A DNA stretch of 64,000 bases from Arenicella chitinivorans. GTDB taxonomy: Bacteria; Pseudomonadota; Gammaproteobacteria; Arenicellales; Arenicellaceae. Shown here piece by piece: positions 7,501-14,890 of this stretch. The stretch spans positions 1 to 64,000 of the forward strand of contig NZ_BMXA01000010.1 of NCBI RefSeq assembly GCF_014651515.1, in the 5' to 3' direction. The position numbers and the translations under genes are program-made. Each line of letters begins with the position of its first letter. Within the stretch, counting starts at the first letter, position 1. The notes under the pieces are model-generated. The model made no database searches. It was not told the origin of the DNA and was given only the letters and a program-made list of their open reading frames with translations.

Positions 7501-7580
7501 TCGTATCTTTGCACAAAGGAATAAGCTAGCTGGCTCTTGTGCGCCAGCTCCTGCATTATTGATTGGAGGCTTTTTTTCAT
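4536..7580 (-). CDS. Large protein of unknown function with beta-rich centre and CARDB-like C-terminus
   Basis: The product has 1014 residues and starts at ATG 7580. No signal peptide or membrane span is visible, so it is probably cytosolic or released by another route. Residues about 200-640 are beta-rich with repeated hydrophobic/aromatic strands, compatible with a beta-propeller. Residues about 735-800 alternate Ser/Thr with hydrophobic residues (NSTSISATTTVSGSVSIG), the amphipathic pattern of aerolysin/ETX-MTX2 insertion hairpins. Residues about 885-990 resemble a CARDB/Ig-like domain (VTVRFYYSEEK and VFVEIDPDNHIKEMSKDNN). These are visual impressions, not homology results. The gene is A+T-rich, convergent with the cassette array, and preceded 3 bp upstream by a truncated ORF. 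No function is assigned. Confidence 0.65.
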   Translation of the reverse strand: MKKSLQSIMQELAHKSQLAYSFVQRYDNDISGLSLKKLEAGDHELDRQVHHAFKERPNWQAEILQFASWAETMSLKESESPISDQLEFKEPPSQREKHQSVQSGRPMDETSSDSWKFTLPMGYIRSITETTGEFSRTSISTSAALIVDSRITPEEFAEERNSSTREVANLSKVDALIGSFDTESNGLQMLSQKNTEITLAQVDLNSLSRYQELYKEHTNYYTKSAACDVLGVPRKEQIITVSVDETQFKVDIYSFSKGGKSVWGKLPVTKHNMGIAQDSICGLDISTEQNQTKDAIILVIVLSGFTNDGKLVTSIIRLTINIPSKQIRLNKVQCLISVQSYENVRFLGSLNPSVICLNGFVYLNLHKFHSNNLVGYKWTGLEYIQIWDKKYPVAIANLQDWVWMTQTTMLHNIGNVIYFLYSENQHQCLEIFSQKSNGTLNRDEEMRRAFESDEGDFWNYSRGTHIGEQLYIVQDCSKLSPSSAGISNVKVTKRIFKLNKDDRQFEIVDKGYKRDSKDFQIWPSAVAFSNKEISTRDPRNYTITHRLQPLAVLDAIPFSSLIDYADGEIPTLTFTSQSSKQEKRNIVFKTSQSKSKKLETSFNSIGDIFGTKINAVVSSRFDKSTENAYTSTKEVIQSEIIEVDKQDVVLYVGINYEVYEYPVFIGDEPSGRFLFVRPSSQPMKLSELGRNLFRRASHQAGNLLSYPPREPEDIQRLLWGKEISVNPNMHRTYKIEFKDLNNETNSTSISATTTVSGSVSIGVEFPAIVSLSTEIESNLEESYHQLELSSYTIENTFSLELNLPRLPPPDQDIKDFKIHPYFYIDQANMIRLSYAVRVPVNKVLPTYWQQYYEHPDLGMVIPYLGLKKSSLKLLSLDIKTELIEEDRKLRITSTVRNWSLKRAKNVTVRFYYSEEKILTSTFDVNNKEKLTIVGDKQIDILHPRDSQDLSIDLEYTNEISSALETMGYIPVFVEIDPDNHIKEMSKDNNFALSVYPVTVLYRQFQQFLSSPADF

Positions 7581-7583
7581 GAT

Positions 7584-7760
7584 TTATTTTTGAGAGTCAA
7601 ATAAGTTGGGTGTACGCTCTTTTGTTTTCATGCTTATGTTAATTTTTGACGCTTCTTCGTAAATTTTGATTTTTAATAAATCGTAAAAGTCAGCCTGTCC
7701 CAAATGATCGGCGTGATTGTCTCTTAGCCGTTCCAATTCACGGTAACTTTTACTATCGGT
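7584..7760 (-). pseudogene. Beheaded ORF directly upstream of the 1014-residue gene
   Basis: On the minus strand a protein-like frame of 58 codons (SYRELERLRDNHADHLGQ... NLFDSQK) ends at TAA 7584-7586, 3 bp before the ATG of the large gene. It is closed upstream by TGA at 7761-7763. Its only ATG is 15 codons from the end. A TTG start at 7736 is possible but has no ribosome site. The tight spacing suggests it was once the preceding gene of an operon and lost its 5' end by deletion or rearrangement near 7761. Confidence 0.45.
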
Positions 7761-8287
7761 TCATGACAAGTACGAGTGCAGTTGTTTTAGAGATATGTGG
7801 GCCATATGGTGAGGCTCTGAAAATATATGGTGACGAACCACCCCGACTCGGATCTATGGAATATGGATTGAGAGTTTCCAAAGCATACCGAATTCGTTCG
7901 CCCGTCATGTGCGTACACATCCGACATTGCAATCAGTAACACGAATACCATCAGCAGCCTCCTATTCTTCTCATTAGAACGAACGCCAGATGTTAAGTGT
8001 AGCCAAAGGATGCTATGTGAGAAAAGCGACGTTAGTCTAGTTTTTATGTGGCCAAAGGTGTATCTAATCTATGATCTTGAGGTGAGTGGCGGCGTTCCTA
8101 ACCCAATATACGTAGGTTATTTAATTATCTATCGCGCATGATTTCAGCAGCAGGTGCGAGCGATATACGGTGGGTCATACGAAGTAATTTCACTTTCCCG
8201 ACTCCAAACTGATACTTCAGCGTATCTCGCTAGTATTAAGTCGAAAAATACCCTGCCTACAACAACGCTGAATTCAATTCAGCACCG
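7761..8287. other. Non-coding or decayed stretch with only small ORFs
   Basis: A 58-residue frame (7763-7939, + strand, starts MTSTSAVVLEI) and an unstarted + strand frame from about 7870 to 8142 (ends PIYVGYLIIYRA) are open, but neither has a ribosome site or a family resemblance. The stretch may be remnants of accessory genes. I see no RNA gene or clear terminator here. Confidence 0.4.
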
Positions 8288-8500
8288 ACTCTAAACCCGA
8301 TAACTACGCTCAATATACTCACGCGTGACCACGCCATAGATGCGTTCTCGGCTCGGGCCGTGTGCACCGGTAATGTACAAAACGTTGCATTGCTCAGAGA
8401 GTATTTTTTCGTGGGCTGCTTGGCGTGTTGCCACGATCGCAATGGCGGCGGTGTCGCGTCGTTTGGCTGGGATTTTATATCGCTCCAACATGATTTGAGG
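8288..8500 (-). pseudogene. Detached 3' end of a clcA-like gene (CBS tail)
   Basis: About 210 bp closely match 14681-14890, the last 70 codons and stop of the intact ClC channel gene, on the same strand. Both copies share ITGAHGPSRERIYGVVTRE and the C-terminal SSYRV/RSYRV, with scattered substitutions. Similarity stops abruptly just after the TAG stop (left side, CTCTAAACCCG) and again near 8500. An ORF of 71 codons with a chance ATG at 8506 remains open but lacks the whole channel domain, so it cannot make a channel. The copies flank the ABC/TonB module as direct repeats. Confidence 0.8.
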
Positions 8501-8526
8501 GTCCATGAATTGAGAGGCAATACTCG

Positions 8527-8558
8527 AAAAAGCGGGCTAGTCTGGCAGTCAAGCCCGC
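8527..8558 (-). terminator. Rho-independent terminator of the ABC transporter operon
   Basis: Read on the minus strand, GCGGGCT and AGCCCGC form a 7-bp G+C-rich stem (8532-8558) followed directly by TTTTT (8531-8527). It lies 30 bp after the stop of the last permease gene, the right place to end the TonB/ABC operon before the clcA fragment. Confidence 0.8.
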
Positions 8559-8588
8559 GATTCAACAGTTGCTAGATCGTATTCGAAC

Positions 8589-9836
8589 CTACTTTGATGG
8601 CGCAAATTTTGGAATGGTGCTCATGGCTTTCTCTGTGTCAAACTTTTCAGCTTGGAACAGCTTCGGGTAATACCATGCGCGCAGATCAGCGTGGAAGTTT
8701 CTGACTTGTTGATCGAATTCTAATGCTGAACGAACGTCTGTATTTGCAAGCGCCTCTAATTGTCTCTGAAGTAGGGTGGCAGGTGAAATTAAGCCTAGCC
8801 AGTTTGCGAGCTCGTCTCTTCTTGCTTGACCTTGTCGGTAAGCTAGACTGCGGGACTCAACCTTCTGGTCACCAACCTGCTGAAAGGCGTAATACCATTT
8901 CCATTCGAAACCGTCTTCATCGTTCCAGGCTGTGTGCTCGCGCCATTCTGGGTGCTGTACAAGGAAAGCCGCATACGTGGCGTGTTTGGGCAGGTCCCAT
9001 GCATCATTGACTGCTTCCCGTTGGGTTAACACGATTTCGCCACCATCGATCATCGGGACAGTTTTGTCTATGACTTGCGTGAGTGTGGCTGGGACGATAA
9101 CGCAGAATAAAAGCCATACACCAAGTAGGATAGTAAGATTGTAAGACCCCGTTCGATTGGCGGTTGCTAGCCACAACGAGATCGCCATCCAGAAAATAAG
9201 GTAGAGGAAAACCGCGAAGACGCAGAGTGCGAGTGTCGATGGGGCGGTTCCAGCGACAAGCCCTCCGATCACGACTGGCAGACAGAGCGCAGTGGTTAAC
9301 GCTAAAATACGCAGTATTGAACGTTGCCACCAAAGCTTTCGTGTGCTGCCAACGCTCGCCTCAATTAGGTTTAACCGTCCAGCCACATGCTCACCCGAAC
9401 GAAGGTCAAACAATAATAAGACGACTAGCAGTGGGGCAATTAGGCTTGCTACGAAGACAAAGTCAAATCGTCCGATCAGTGCAAAATCTGGGTTATTGGC
9501 ATCTGTTTCGTAGATTTGACCTTCCAAGGCAAGCATACGAATGCGATGCTTCCAAGGGCTTACATCGCGTTGACCGAGAGCCGCATAAGCAAAGTTCGAG
9601 GGTGGATCAAAGGCTAAATGAAACGTGTAGTAGGCAGCTGACCCCCAATCGGACTGTTTTGAGAGAGTCACCTGTCGTTCAATTTGATCCAATTGCTGTA
9701 ACTCGGCGATTTCCAAATGCTGTTGGCGTACTTCAATTGTTCCTAACACCACCGCAGATGCCGAAAAGGTAAGTGCCAGTAAACACCATACCCATACCGC
9801 CTTGTCGTGGAGCATAAATTTCAGTTCACGCATCAT
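8589..9836 (-). CDS. ABC-2 type permease with DUF3526-like domain
   Basis: The 415-residue integral membrane protein has an N-terminal membrane span (about 13-33), a long extracytoplasmic stretch, then a cluster of spans between about 125 and 260 (LIAPLLVVLLLF, LCVFAVFLYLIFWMAISLWL, ILLGVWLLFCVIVPATL). This is the layout of DUF3526/ABC-2 permeases. Its start overlaps the stop of the upstream permease (ATGA at 9833-9836), so the two are translationally coupled and probably form a heterodimeric channel driven by the ATPase at 11270-11986. ABC-2 systems of this type usually export. The substrate is unknown, but the upstream TonB receptor and Zur box suggest a role in metal or metallophore handling. 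A terminator follows. Confidence 0.85.
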   Translation of the reverse strand: MMRELKFMLHDKAVWVWCLLALTFSASAVVLGTIEVRQQHLEIAELQQLDQIERQVTLSKQSDWGSAAYYTFHLAFDPPSNFAYAALGQRDVSPWKHRIRMLALEGQIYETDANNPDFALIGRFDFVFVASLIAPLLVVLLLFDLRSGEHVAGRLNLIEASVGSTRKLWWQRSILRILALTTALCLPVVIGGLVAGTAPSTLALCVFAVFLYLIFWMAISLWLATANRTGSYNLTILLGVWLLFCVIVPATLTQVIDKTVPMIDGGEIVLTQREAVNDAWDLPKHATYAAFLVQHPEWREHTAWNDEDGFEWKWYYAFQQVGDQKVESRSLAYRQGQARRDELANWLGLISPATLLQRQLEALANTDVRSALEFDQQVRNFHADLRAWYYPKLFQAEKFDTEKAMSTIPKFAPSK

Positions 9837-11269
9837 GGTTTCAGCCTCCTAGCGGTGATCATGCCGAGGCCGAGTATGACGACAAGCCAAATCAAGAGTG
9901 CCCCTAGCTTAGGTGTCGCGCGACCTACTCGTTCCATTGCGGGGTCAGGTGTAAACCTGAATTCTTTCAACACGCGCCAGTTGTCAGAATCGACACGTGC
10001 TCGCTTCCAGCCTTCTTCTCCTTTGTTGCGATTGATGTCATCGAGATACGACAGCTTTTCAATGTGCGCTTGATTTAAACCCTGGACGAAATCGTATCGC
10101 AATGACTCGGCTTCTCTTAAAAAGCGGTGATGCGTCTCAAGGTCAGTGCCCGCTAAGTTGCGAGATGCTCCGCTAATCGCGAGATAAGGTGATAACCATT
10201 TAAAGTTCGATAAATGGTTGGCTTGATCAAGCTCTCGTTGCATACGTTTTTCCGCATAGAGGTTTAGCGTTTTAGTTAACTCAGCTTCACTTCTTGAAGC
10301 GACCATTCCACGGAAATTCAGCGGCAGTTCCTCAACACTCTTGACGTTATATTGAGATAGTAGGGATACGCGAAACTGAGCAAACGCGGGATCAGCGGCA
10401 TTGTGGCCGTCGCCCAGCTTTCGTAAATCTTCATTCATACGCATATCGGTCAATATCTTTCCTTCCGATGGTAGGTTGGCGCTGGCCGAGGTGACGCCAA
10501 TGCGTGGAATAACCAGCACGCTGAGAACCCAAATCGTGGACAAAACTCCCAAGGCGACGGCACGAGAGCGCGTCGTGATCGAAACTAGCAGCGTTAACAC
10601 GGCCCAAATGCACAGGTAGAGTAGGTTTCCGACATAGAGCGTCAGGCTGGTGAGGAAACTTTCGCCATAAAAGCTCGAAGTTACTGAGGAAAAAAGCGCC
10701 GGCAAAGAAAGTAAGCCAATCAATGCGCCCATGGCGACTAGCTTTCCTTGGTATAGAGAGATGCCAGTAACACCTTGAGATAACAGTGGCCCCAGTGTGC
10801 GCGCCTCTCGCTCTCGTAAAATGACGCCATGTCCTAGCGCAATAATCAAAAGCGGCAGAAACAAATGATAGAGCTTCGCTGGCGTCAGCTTGCCGAATCC
10901 ACCCGTGCGGGCTTGCGCGCGCGCATCGGCAAACATGGCAGAGTTTTGACGATGCCCCTCTAAAAACATCGATTGCCCAGTAACCGCATCCACACCGGAA
11001 TCAAACATGGCGAGCGGCGGTGGAGCACGAAAGACATAGTGGCCATAATGCACCATGCGATGGGGATGGCGATTGGGTTGGTTTAAAAAGGTCTCTTCAG
11101 CTTGTTGCTGTTGATGGAGGCGTTGATGCTGAGCTTCGCGTAACTCCAATGTATTGAGCACTGTTGTGAACAATAGTAAGGCGGAAAACACAATCAAGCA
11201 GAGGACGGTCAACTTAGAGCGCGACCACTGCCTCCATTCCTCTCTAGCTATTCGGACTATACTATTCAT
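9833..11269 (-). CDS. ABC-2 type permease with DUF3526-like domain (partner subunit)
   Basis: The 478-residue protein has the same plan as its downstream partner: an N-terminal span (about 20-40, LTVLCLIVFSALLLF), a long soluble loop, a span cluster from about 135 to 270, and a last span at about 455-472 before a basic end. The fragment VILREREARTLGPLLSQGVTG (cut here into VILREREARTLGPLLS) is the conserved segment that follows the first transmembrane pair in ABC-2 permeases. The ATG at 11269 abuts the stop codon of the ATPase gene, and the gene overlaps the next by 4 bp, so all three are one transcript. It most likely forms half of the exporter channel. Confidence 0.85.
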   Translation of the reverse strand: MNSIVRIAREEWRQWSRSKLTVLCLIVFSALLLFTTVLNTLELREAQHQRLHQQQQAEETFLNQPNRHPHRMVHYGHYVFRAPPPLAMFDSGVDAVTGQSMFLEGHRQNSAMFADARAQARTGGFGKLTPAKLYHLFLPLLIIALGHGVILREREARTLGPLLSQGVTGISLYQGKLVAMGALIGLLSLPALFSSVTSSFYGESFLTSLTLYVGNLLYLCIWAVLTLLVSITTRSRAVALGVLSTIWVLSVLVIPRIGVTSASANLPSEGKILTDMRMNEDLRKLGDGHNAADPAFAQFRVSLLSQYNVKSVEELPLNFRGMVASRSEAELTKTLNLYAEKRMQRELDQANHLSNFKWLSPYLAISGASRNLAGTDLETHHRFLREAESLRYDFVQGLNQAHIEKLSYLDDINRNKGEEGWKRARVDSDNWRVLKEFRFTPDPAMERVGRATPKLGALLIWLVVILGLGMITARRLKP

Positions 11270-11986
11270 TTAGGAATTCGCTCGCTCAGCAAAGTTTGCG
11301 TGTACAACTTGAGTGTCTATTTTTTGTCCATTCATGGCGTCGAAACTTCCGACCAGTTCACCTCGACGTAGTAGACCAATGCGGTCAGCGACTTGGCATG
11401 CTCCATAGACATCATGGGTCACCATCAAAATCGTTTTACCTCGCTCCGCAAGTGTGCGCACAAGCAAATTGAACTCGTCAATTGCGATCGGGTCGAGGCC
11501 TGATGTCGGTTCATCCAGCAAGAGAATCGGTGTTTCCCGCAGGATCGCGAGAGCGATAGCGACTTTTTGACGCATGCCTTTCGAGTAACTCTCCATGTGC
11601 TTCTTCCGTGACTCAGGCTGAAGGCCAACTTCATCTAGGGCGCTGTCTAGCGCTACGTGAGGTATTTTTTTTCCGGCTAAATCTAAGAAGTACGCAAGAT
11701 TTTCATATGCATTGAGGTGCGGGTACAGTGTCGCCGCTTCCGGTAAATACGCGATTTGCTTGCGAAGCTCTCTAGTTTGCTTCGTCACATCGCTATTCAA
11801 AACTGAGGCTGAGCCTTTGTCGGGGCTCAAAAAACCTAATAGTGTTAATAGTGTTGTGGATTTTCCTGCGCCGTTGCCACCAAGTAAGGCGTAGACACTG
11901 CCGGCTTCGACGTCAAAGGAAACACCTTGAAGTACCTCTGTACCGTTTCGGCTAACAAACAAATCGCTGACTGCTATGGCTGTCAT
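11270..11986 (-). CDS. ABC transporter ATP-binding protein
   Basis: The 238-residue nucleotide-binding subunit shows all motifs: Walker A GGNGAGKSTT (about 35-44), Q-loop region IAYLPE, signature YSKGMRQKVAIA, Walker B ILLLDEPTSGLD and switch His in MVTHD. The YSKGM form of the signature is typical of NatA/bacteriocin-export/ABC-2-type ATPases. It powers the two permeases encoded directly downstream. A ribosome site TAGGAGC precedes the ATG. The 88-bp gap to the TonB receptor gene contains no terminator, so it is probably transcribed from the receptor promoter. Confidence 0.9.
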   Translation of the reverse strand: MTAIAVSDLFVSRNGTEVLQGVSFDVEAGSVYALLGGNGAGKSTTLLTLLGFLSPDKGSASVLNSDVTKQTRELRKQIAYLPEAATLYPHLNAYENLAYFLDLAGKKIPHVALDSALDEVGLQPESRKKHMESYSKGMRQKVAIALAILRETPILLLDEPTSGLDPIAIDEFNLLVRTLAERGKTILMVTHDVYGACQVADRIGLLRRGELVGSFDAMNGQKIDTQVVHANFAERANS

Positions 11987-12074
11987 GCAAAAGCTCCTAA
12001 TGAATTTTAGTTTGAGTACACAATCTCACTCATGGCCCGGATAGTGGGCGCATGTTGAGTACCAGTTAGAGTTG

Positions 12075-14270
12075 CTAGAAAGAATAGGTCATGGTCATTC
12101 TCCATCGACGCGGCGCGCCAGGCCCTACCCATACGTCAGCATAAGAGTTGGTATAGAATGTCTCGTCTAATACGTTATCTACGTCCAAACGCAAAGACAG
12201 GCTATTGACCGGTTTGATCTCTGCAAACATCCTGAAGGTTGTGTAGTCCGGCAAGGTGAAGTCAGACCCGACAAACCCGTTACGCTCGCCGGTGTAGAGA
12301 ACCCCACCACCGAGACGAAAGGGCAGTTCCTGAATCGTCAACTCTTTGCTGGTCTGGATGTTCAATTGATGTTCTGGCGAGTTGATGACAGGGTCTCCGG
12401 CATCAATAGAGAATCCAAATCCATCAGCATCAGCAAAACTATTCGTGAACTTTGCGTCAGTGTATGCGTACGAGGTCCAAACACTAAGACCGTTATCCCA
12501 CTTTAAATAGGCGTCAAGTTCTAGGCCGGTGCTCTCAGCTTTACCCGCTGGAATTGAGAAAAATCCGACCGCAGTCGCCGCCGGCCGATCATCATTGACT
12601 AAAAAGTTGCTCTGCTCGATCTGGAACAAAGCCATTGTAAACGAACCTTCGATTGTGTCGGCCATTTCGCCAAGATCAACTTTTAAACCAATCTCAGCCG
12701 ACTCCGTTATGTTCGGATCAAATTGATTGCCTTGAAAGTCCTGTCCGGTTTGTTGCCGATACCCTTCTCCGTAAGAGGCATACAGGCTTAACCCGTCGCT
12801 CACTCGATACACTGCACCGACTTGTGGGGAAAAGCGATCATCTGACGAAGTGATGGTTGTTGGCGTAGATGCCAGTCGATTAGTTAAGTCCTGTTCAAAG
12901 TCGTCAAATCGCGCACCAAGTCGGATTTGTAGCTTCTCGTTAAGATCAATTTGGTCCTGAATATAAATCCCGTAGCCTTTGAGAACCTCATTTCGATTGG
13001 TGTTCGCGCCCGCGAGCGGATTAAGGTTTGCACCGTAAACAGGGTTATCGATTTCAAGGATCAAATCGTTAGCGAGATCCGCTGATGTCAATGCATTAAT
13101 ATCGCCACTGAATCTCGAACGATATCGATCGATAACCAATGTGTTGTCAAATTTATCGTAGTCGATCCCGAAAATGACTCGATGCCGCAGTTCGCCTGTG
13201 TTGAACTCACCAGCTAGCTCGCCCCTGAGTACAAAATACTCAGAATCAAAGTCACGGGAGCGGAAGAAACGTGAGATGGTCTGACCGTTTTGGAAATAAG
13301 TTTGGCGTGAACCGAACTGAGGTTCGAACGCATCCCCATTAAGACTGGTTTCGCGGAAACCGACACCGCCTAAGAAACTCCAGTTATCGCTTAAGTTATT
13401 CTGAAATTCAAATTGATGTCCGACCACTTCAGTTTCGATGGGGACATTCTCGCCGACAAAAACGTCTCGCGGAGAGAATCCGAATTCCTCGGCGTAAACA
13501 ACACCACGATCAAATGGCAGTTCCTGCGTGGTGTACTCTAAATCATAGGTTAGGCTAGTTTGGTCTGACATTTTCCAGTTCAAAGAGGGGTAAAACCCTA
13601 CCTTTTCGGATTCTGCCGGTTCACGAAAGCTATCACTGTCTTCGTAGAACCCAACCAGGCGGAGACCAAGGTTTTCGCTCTCGCCTAACACCGTCTGGTA
13701 GTCTCCCTCAACACGGCGGTGGTTCCACTCGCCGACGCTGCCACGGAGATAACCGCCAGTTTCAAAGTTTGGACGTTTTGTTACTAGATTAATAGTGCCA
13801 CCAGGTTCACCGCGCCCGAAGAGGGCTGAGCGAGGGCCTTTTAATACTTCGACAGACGCAATGCCGACTAAGTCACGTGGGCCACCGAATCCTCGGCCTG
13901 CGTTAAATCCATTCACCAGAAAACCACTGGGCAAATTGATGTCTCCAGAGAATCCGCGAATTGAAAAACTGTTCCACATTCCACCGAAATTATTTTGTCG
14001 AGCCACAGAAGCTGATAGGTCAAGCGCTTCATCTAAATTGATGGAGCCGGCATCCCGTAGCAGTTCTTCATTCATGAATTGGTCCGCTGTTGGACTCTCT
14101 AAAGCATCAAAGTTGCCCTGGTAAGCACGACGTTCTCCAAGCACAAACAGCTCTTCAATTTTTGCCGTCTCAGGTGCATTCGGTGTTGGTTCGTCCTCGG
14201 CATGCGCATTGGTGAGCCCAAGGGTTAGGCCGAGGAGCAATGTTACGGGTTTAAGCTTGTGATTGTTCAT
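12075..14270 (-). CDS. TonB-dependent outer-membrane receptor (siderophore-receptor type), probably Zur-regulated
   Basis: The 731-residue protein starts with a signal peptide (MNNHKLKPVTLLLG... ending NAHA). A plug domain follows from about 35 to 170 (LDEALDLSASVARQNNFGG, SIRGF, VEVLKGPRSALFGRGEPGG, INLVTKRP). The remainder is a 22-strand-type barrel ending in the outer-membrane signature ...TMTYSF with terminal Phe. It resembles FhuA/FoxA-type siderophore receptors. However, a near-perfect Zur box lies about 130 bp upstream and no Fur-type box is evident, so the ligand may be a zinc complex rather than ferric siderophore. It heads an apparent operon with the ABC exporter. The substrate assignment is inference. 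The family is certain. Confidence 0.92.
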   Translation of the reverse strand: MNNHKLKPVTLLLGLTLGLTNAHAEDEPTPNAPETAKIEELFVLGERRAYQGNFDALESPTADQFMNEELLRDAGSINLDEALDLSASVARQNNFGGMWNSFSIRGFSGDINLPSGFLVNGFNAGRGFGGPRDLVGIASVEVLKGPRSALFGRGEPGGTINLVTKRPNFETGGYLRGSVGEWNHRRVEGDYQTVLGESENLGLRLVGFYEDSDSFREPAESEKVGFYPSLNWKMSDQTSLTYDLEYTTQELPFDRGVVYAEEFGFSPRDVFVGENVPIETEVVGHQFEFQNNLSDNWSFLGGVGFRETSLNGDAFEPQFGSRQTYFQNGQTISRFFRSRDFDSEYFVLRGELAGEFNTGELRHRVIFGIDYDKFDNTLVIDRYRSRFSGDINALTSADLANDLILEIDNPVYGANLNPLAGANTNRNEVLKGYGIYIQDQIDLNEKLQIRLGARFDDFEQDLTNRLASTPTTITSSDDRFSPQVGAVYRVSDGLSLYASYGEGYRQQTGQDFQGNQFDPNITESAEIGLKVDLGEMADTIEGSFTMALFQIEQSNFLVNDDRPAATAVGFFSIPAGKAESTGLELDAYLKWDNGLSVWTSYAYTDAKFTNSFADADGFGFSIDAGDPVINSPEHQLNIQTSKELTIQELPFRLGGGVLYTGERNGFVGSDFTLPDYTTFRMFAEIKPVNSLSLRLDVDNVLDETFYTNSYADVWVGPGAPRRWRMTMTYSF

Positions 14271-14397
14271 AGTGGATCTGTTCAGGGTTGGGTATAGAGG
14301 TAAAATTGGATGTTTGATTCGTTAACAGCAGCTCGGGGGCGGTTGGGGCACAATGGTCGAGAGTGACTTGGGCATGAGACTGGGCTGAGTATGTGTT

Positions 14398-14418
14398 GAA
14401 AGGTAATAATATAACATT
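14398..14418 (-). promoter_or_regulatory. Zur-type operator upstream of the TonB receptor
   Basis: On the minus strand the site reads AATGTTATATTAT followed by TACCTTTC. Against the enterobacterial Zur consensus AATGTTATAnTATAACATTTC it differs at 2 of 20 defined positions. It overlaps a plausible promoter (TTGTTA, 16 bp, TATATT). The rest of the 412-bp gap between the receptor and clcA (14271-14682) holds no gene I can support. Confidence 0.7.
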
Positions 14419-14680
14419 ACTGTTTGAGGTAACAAACGGATTTTTAGGTCATGAGAGAGAATTAGGGTTAGAGGGAATTGCTGGCTGATTCGCCTCAACA
14501 GGATTGCCGCATTTTTTCGAGATTCGTGCTGGGCACGCACGGACATGTTAATTTTTTTAATCAGTCACGCATATTCTAAGAATAGGGAGGCGAGTAAGAT
14601 TGGGCCAGAGACTAAACGCATCTGAGCTACTTCGACTCGAGCAATGATGAGGGCTTTATCTATCCTGGCAGGCCCGGCCA

Positions 14681-14890
14681 CTCTAAACCCGATAACTACT
14701 CTCAATATGCTCACGCGTGACCACGCCATAGATGCGTTCTCTGCTCGGGCCGTGTGCACCGGTGATGTACAAAACGTCGCATTGCTCAGAGAGCATTTTT
14801 TCGTGGGCTTCTTGGAGTGTTGCCACGATCGTAATGGCGGCGGTGTCGAGTCGTTTGGCCGGTATTTTGTATAAATCCAGTATCATTTCT
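14681..14890 (-). repeat. Intact copy of the duplicated clcA 3' end
   Basis: This is the 3' end of the ClC gene, which recurs in diverged form at 8288-8500 in the same orientation. The two copies bracket about 6.2 kb containing only the TonB receptor and ABC genes. The boundary at the stop codon side (CTCTAAACCCG) is sharp in both. Confidence 0.8.

Noticed and set aside
7763-7939. 58-residue + strand ORF
   Set aside because: It starts exactly at the breakpoint of the truncated minus-strand ORF, has no ribosome site and no recognisable motif, and may be a chance frame.
8257-8565. 102-residue ORF overlapping the clcA fragment in another frame
   Set aside because: It is a shadow of the CBS-coding frame. 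Only the frame ending at 8291 matches the intact ClC protein.
14398-14418. Fur box upstream of the TonB receptor
   Set aside because: The palindrome lacks the GATAAT/ATTATC units of a Fur site and fits the Zur consensus with two mismatches, so I annotate Zur.
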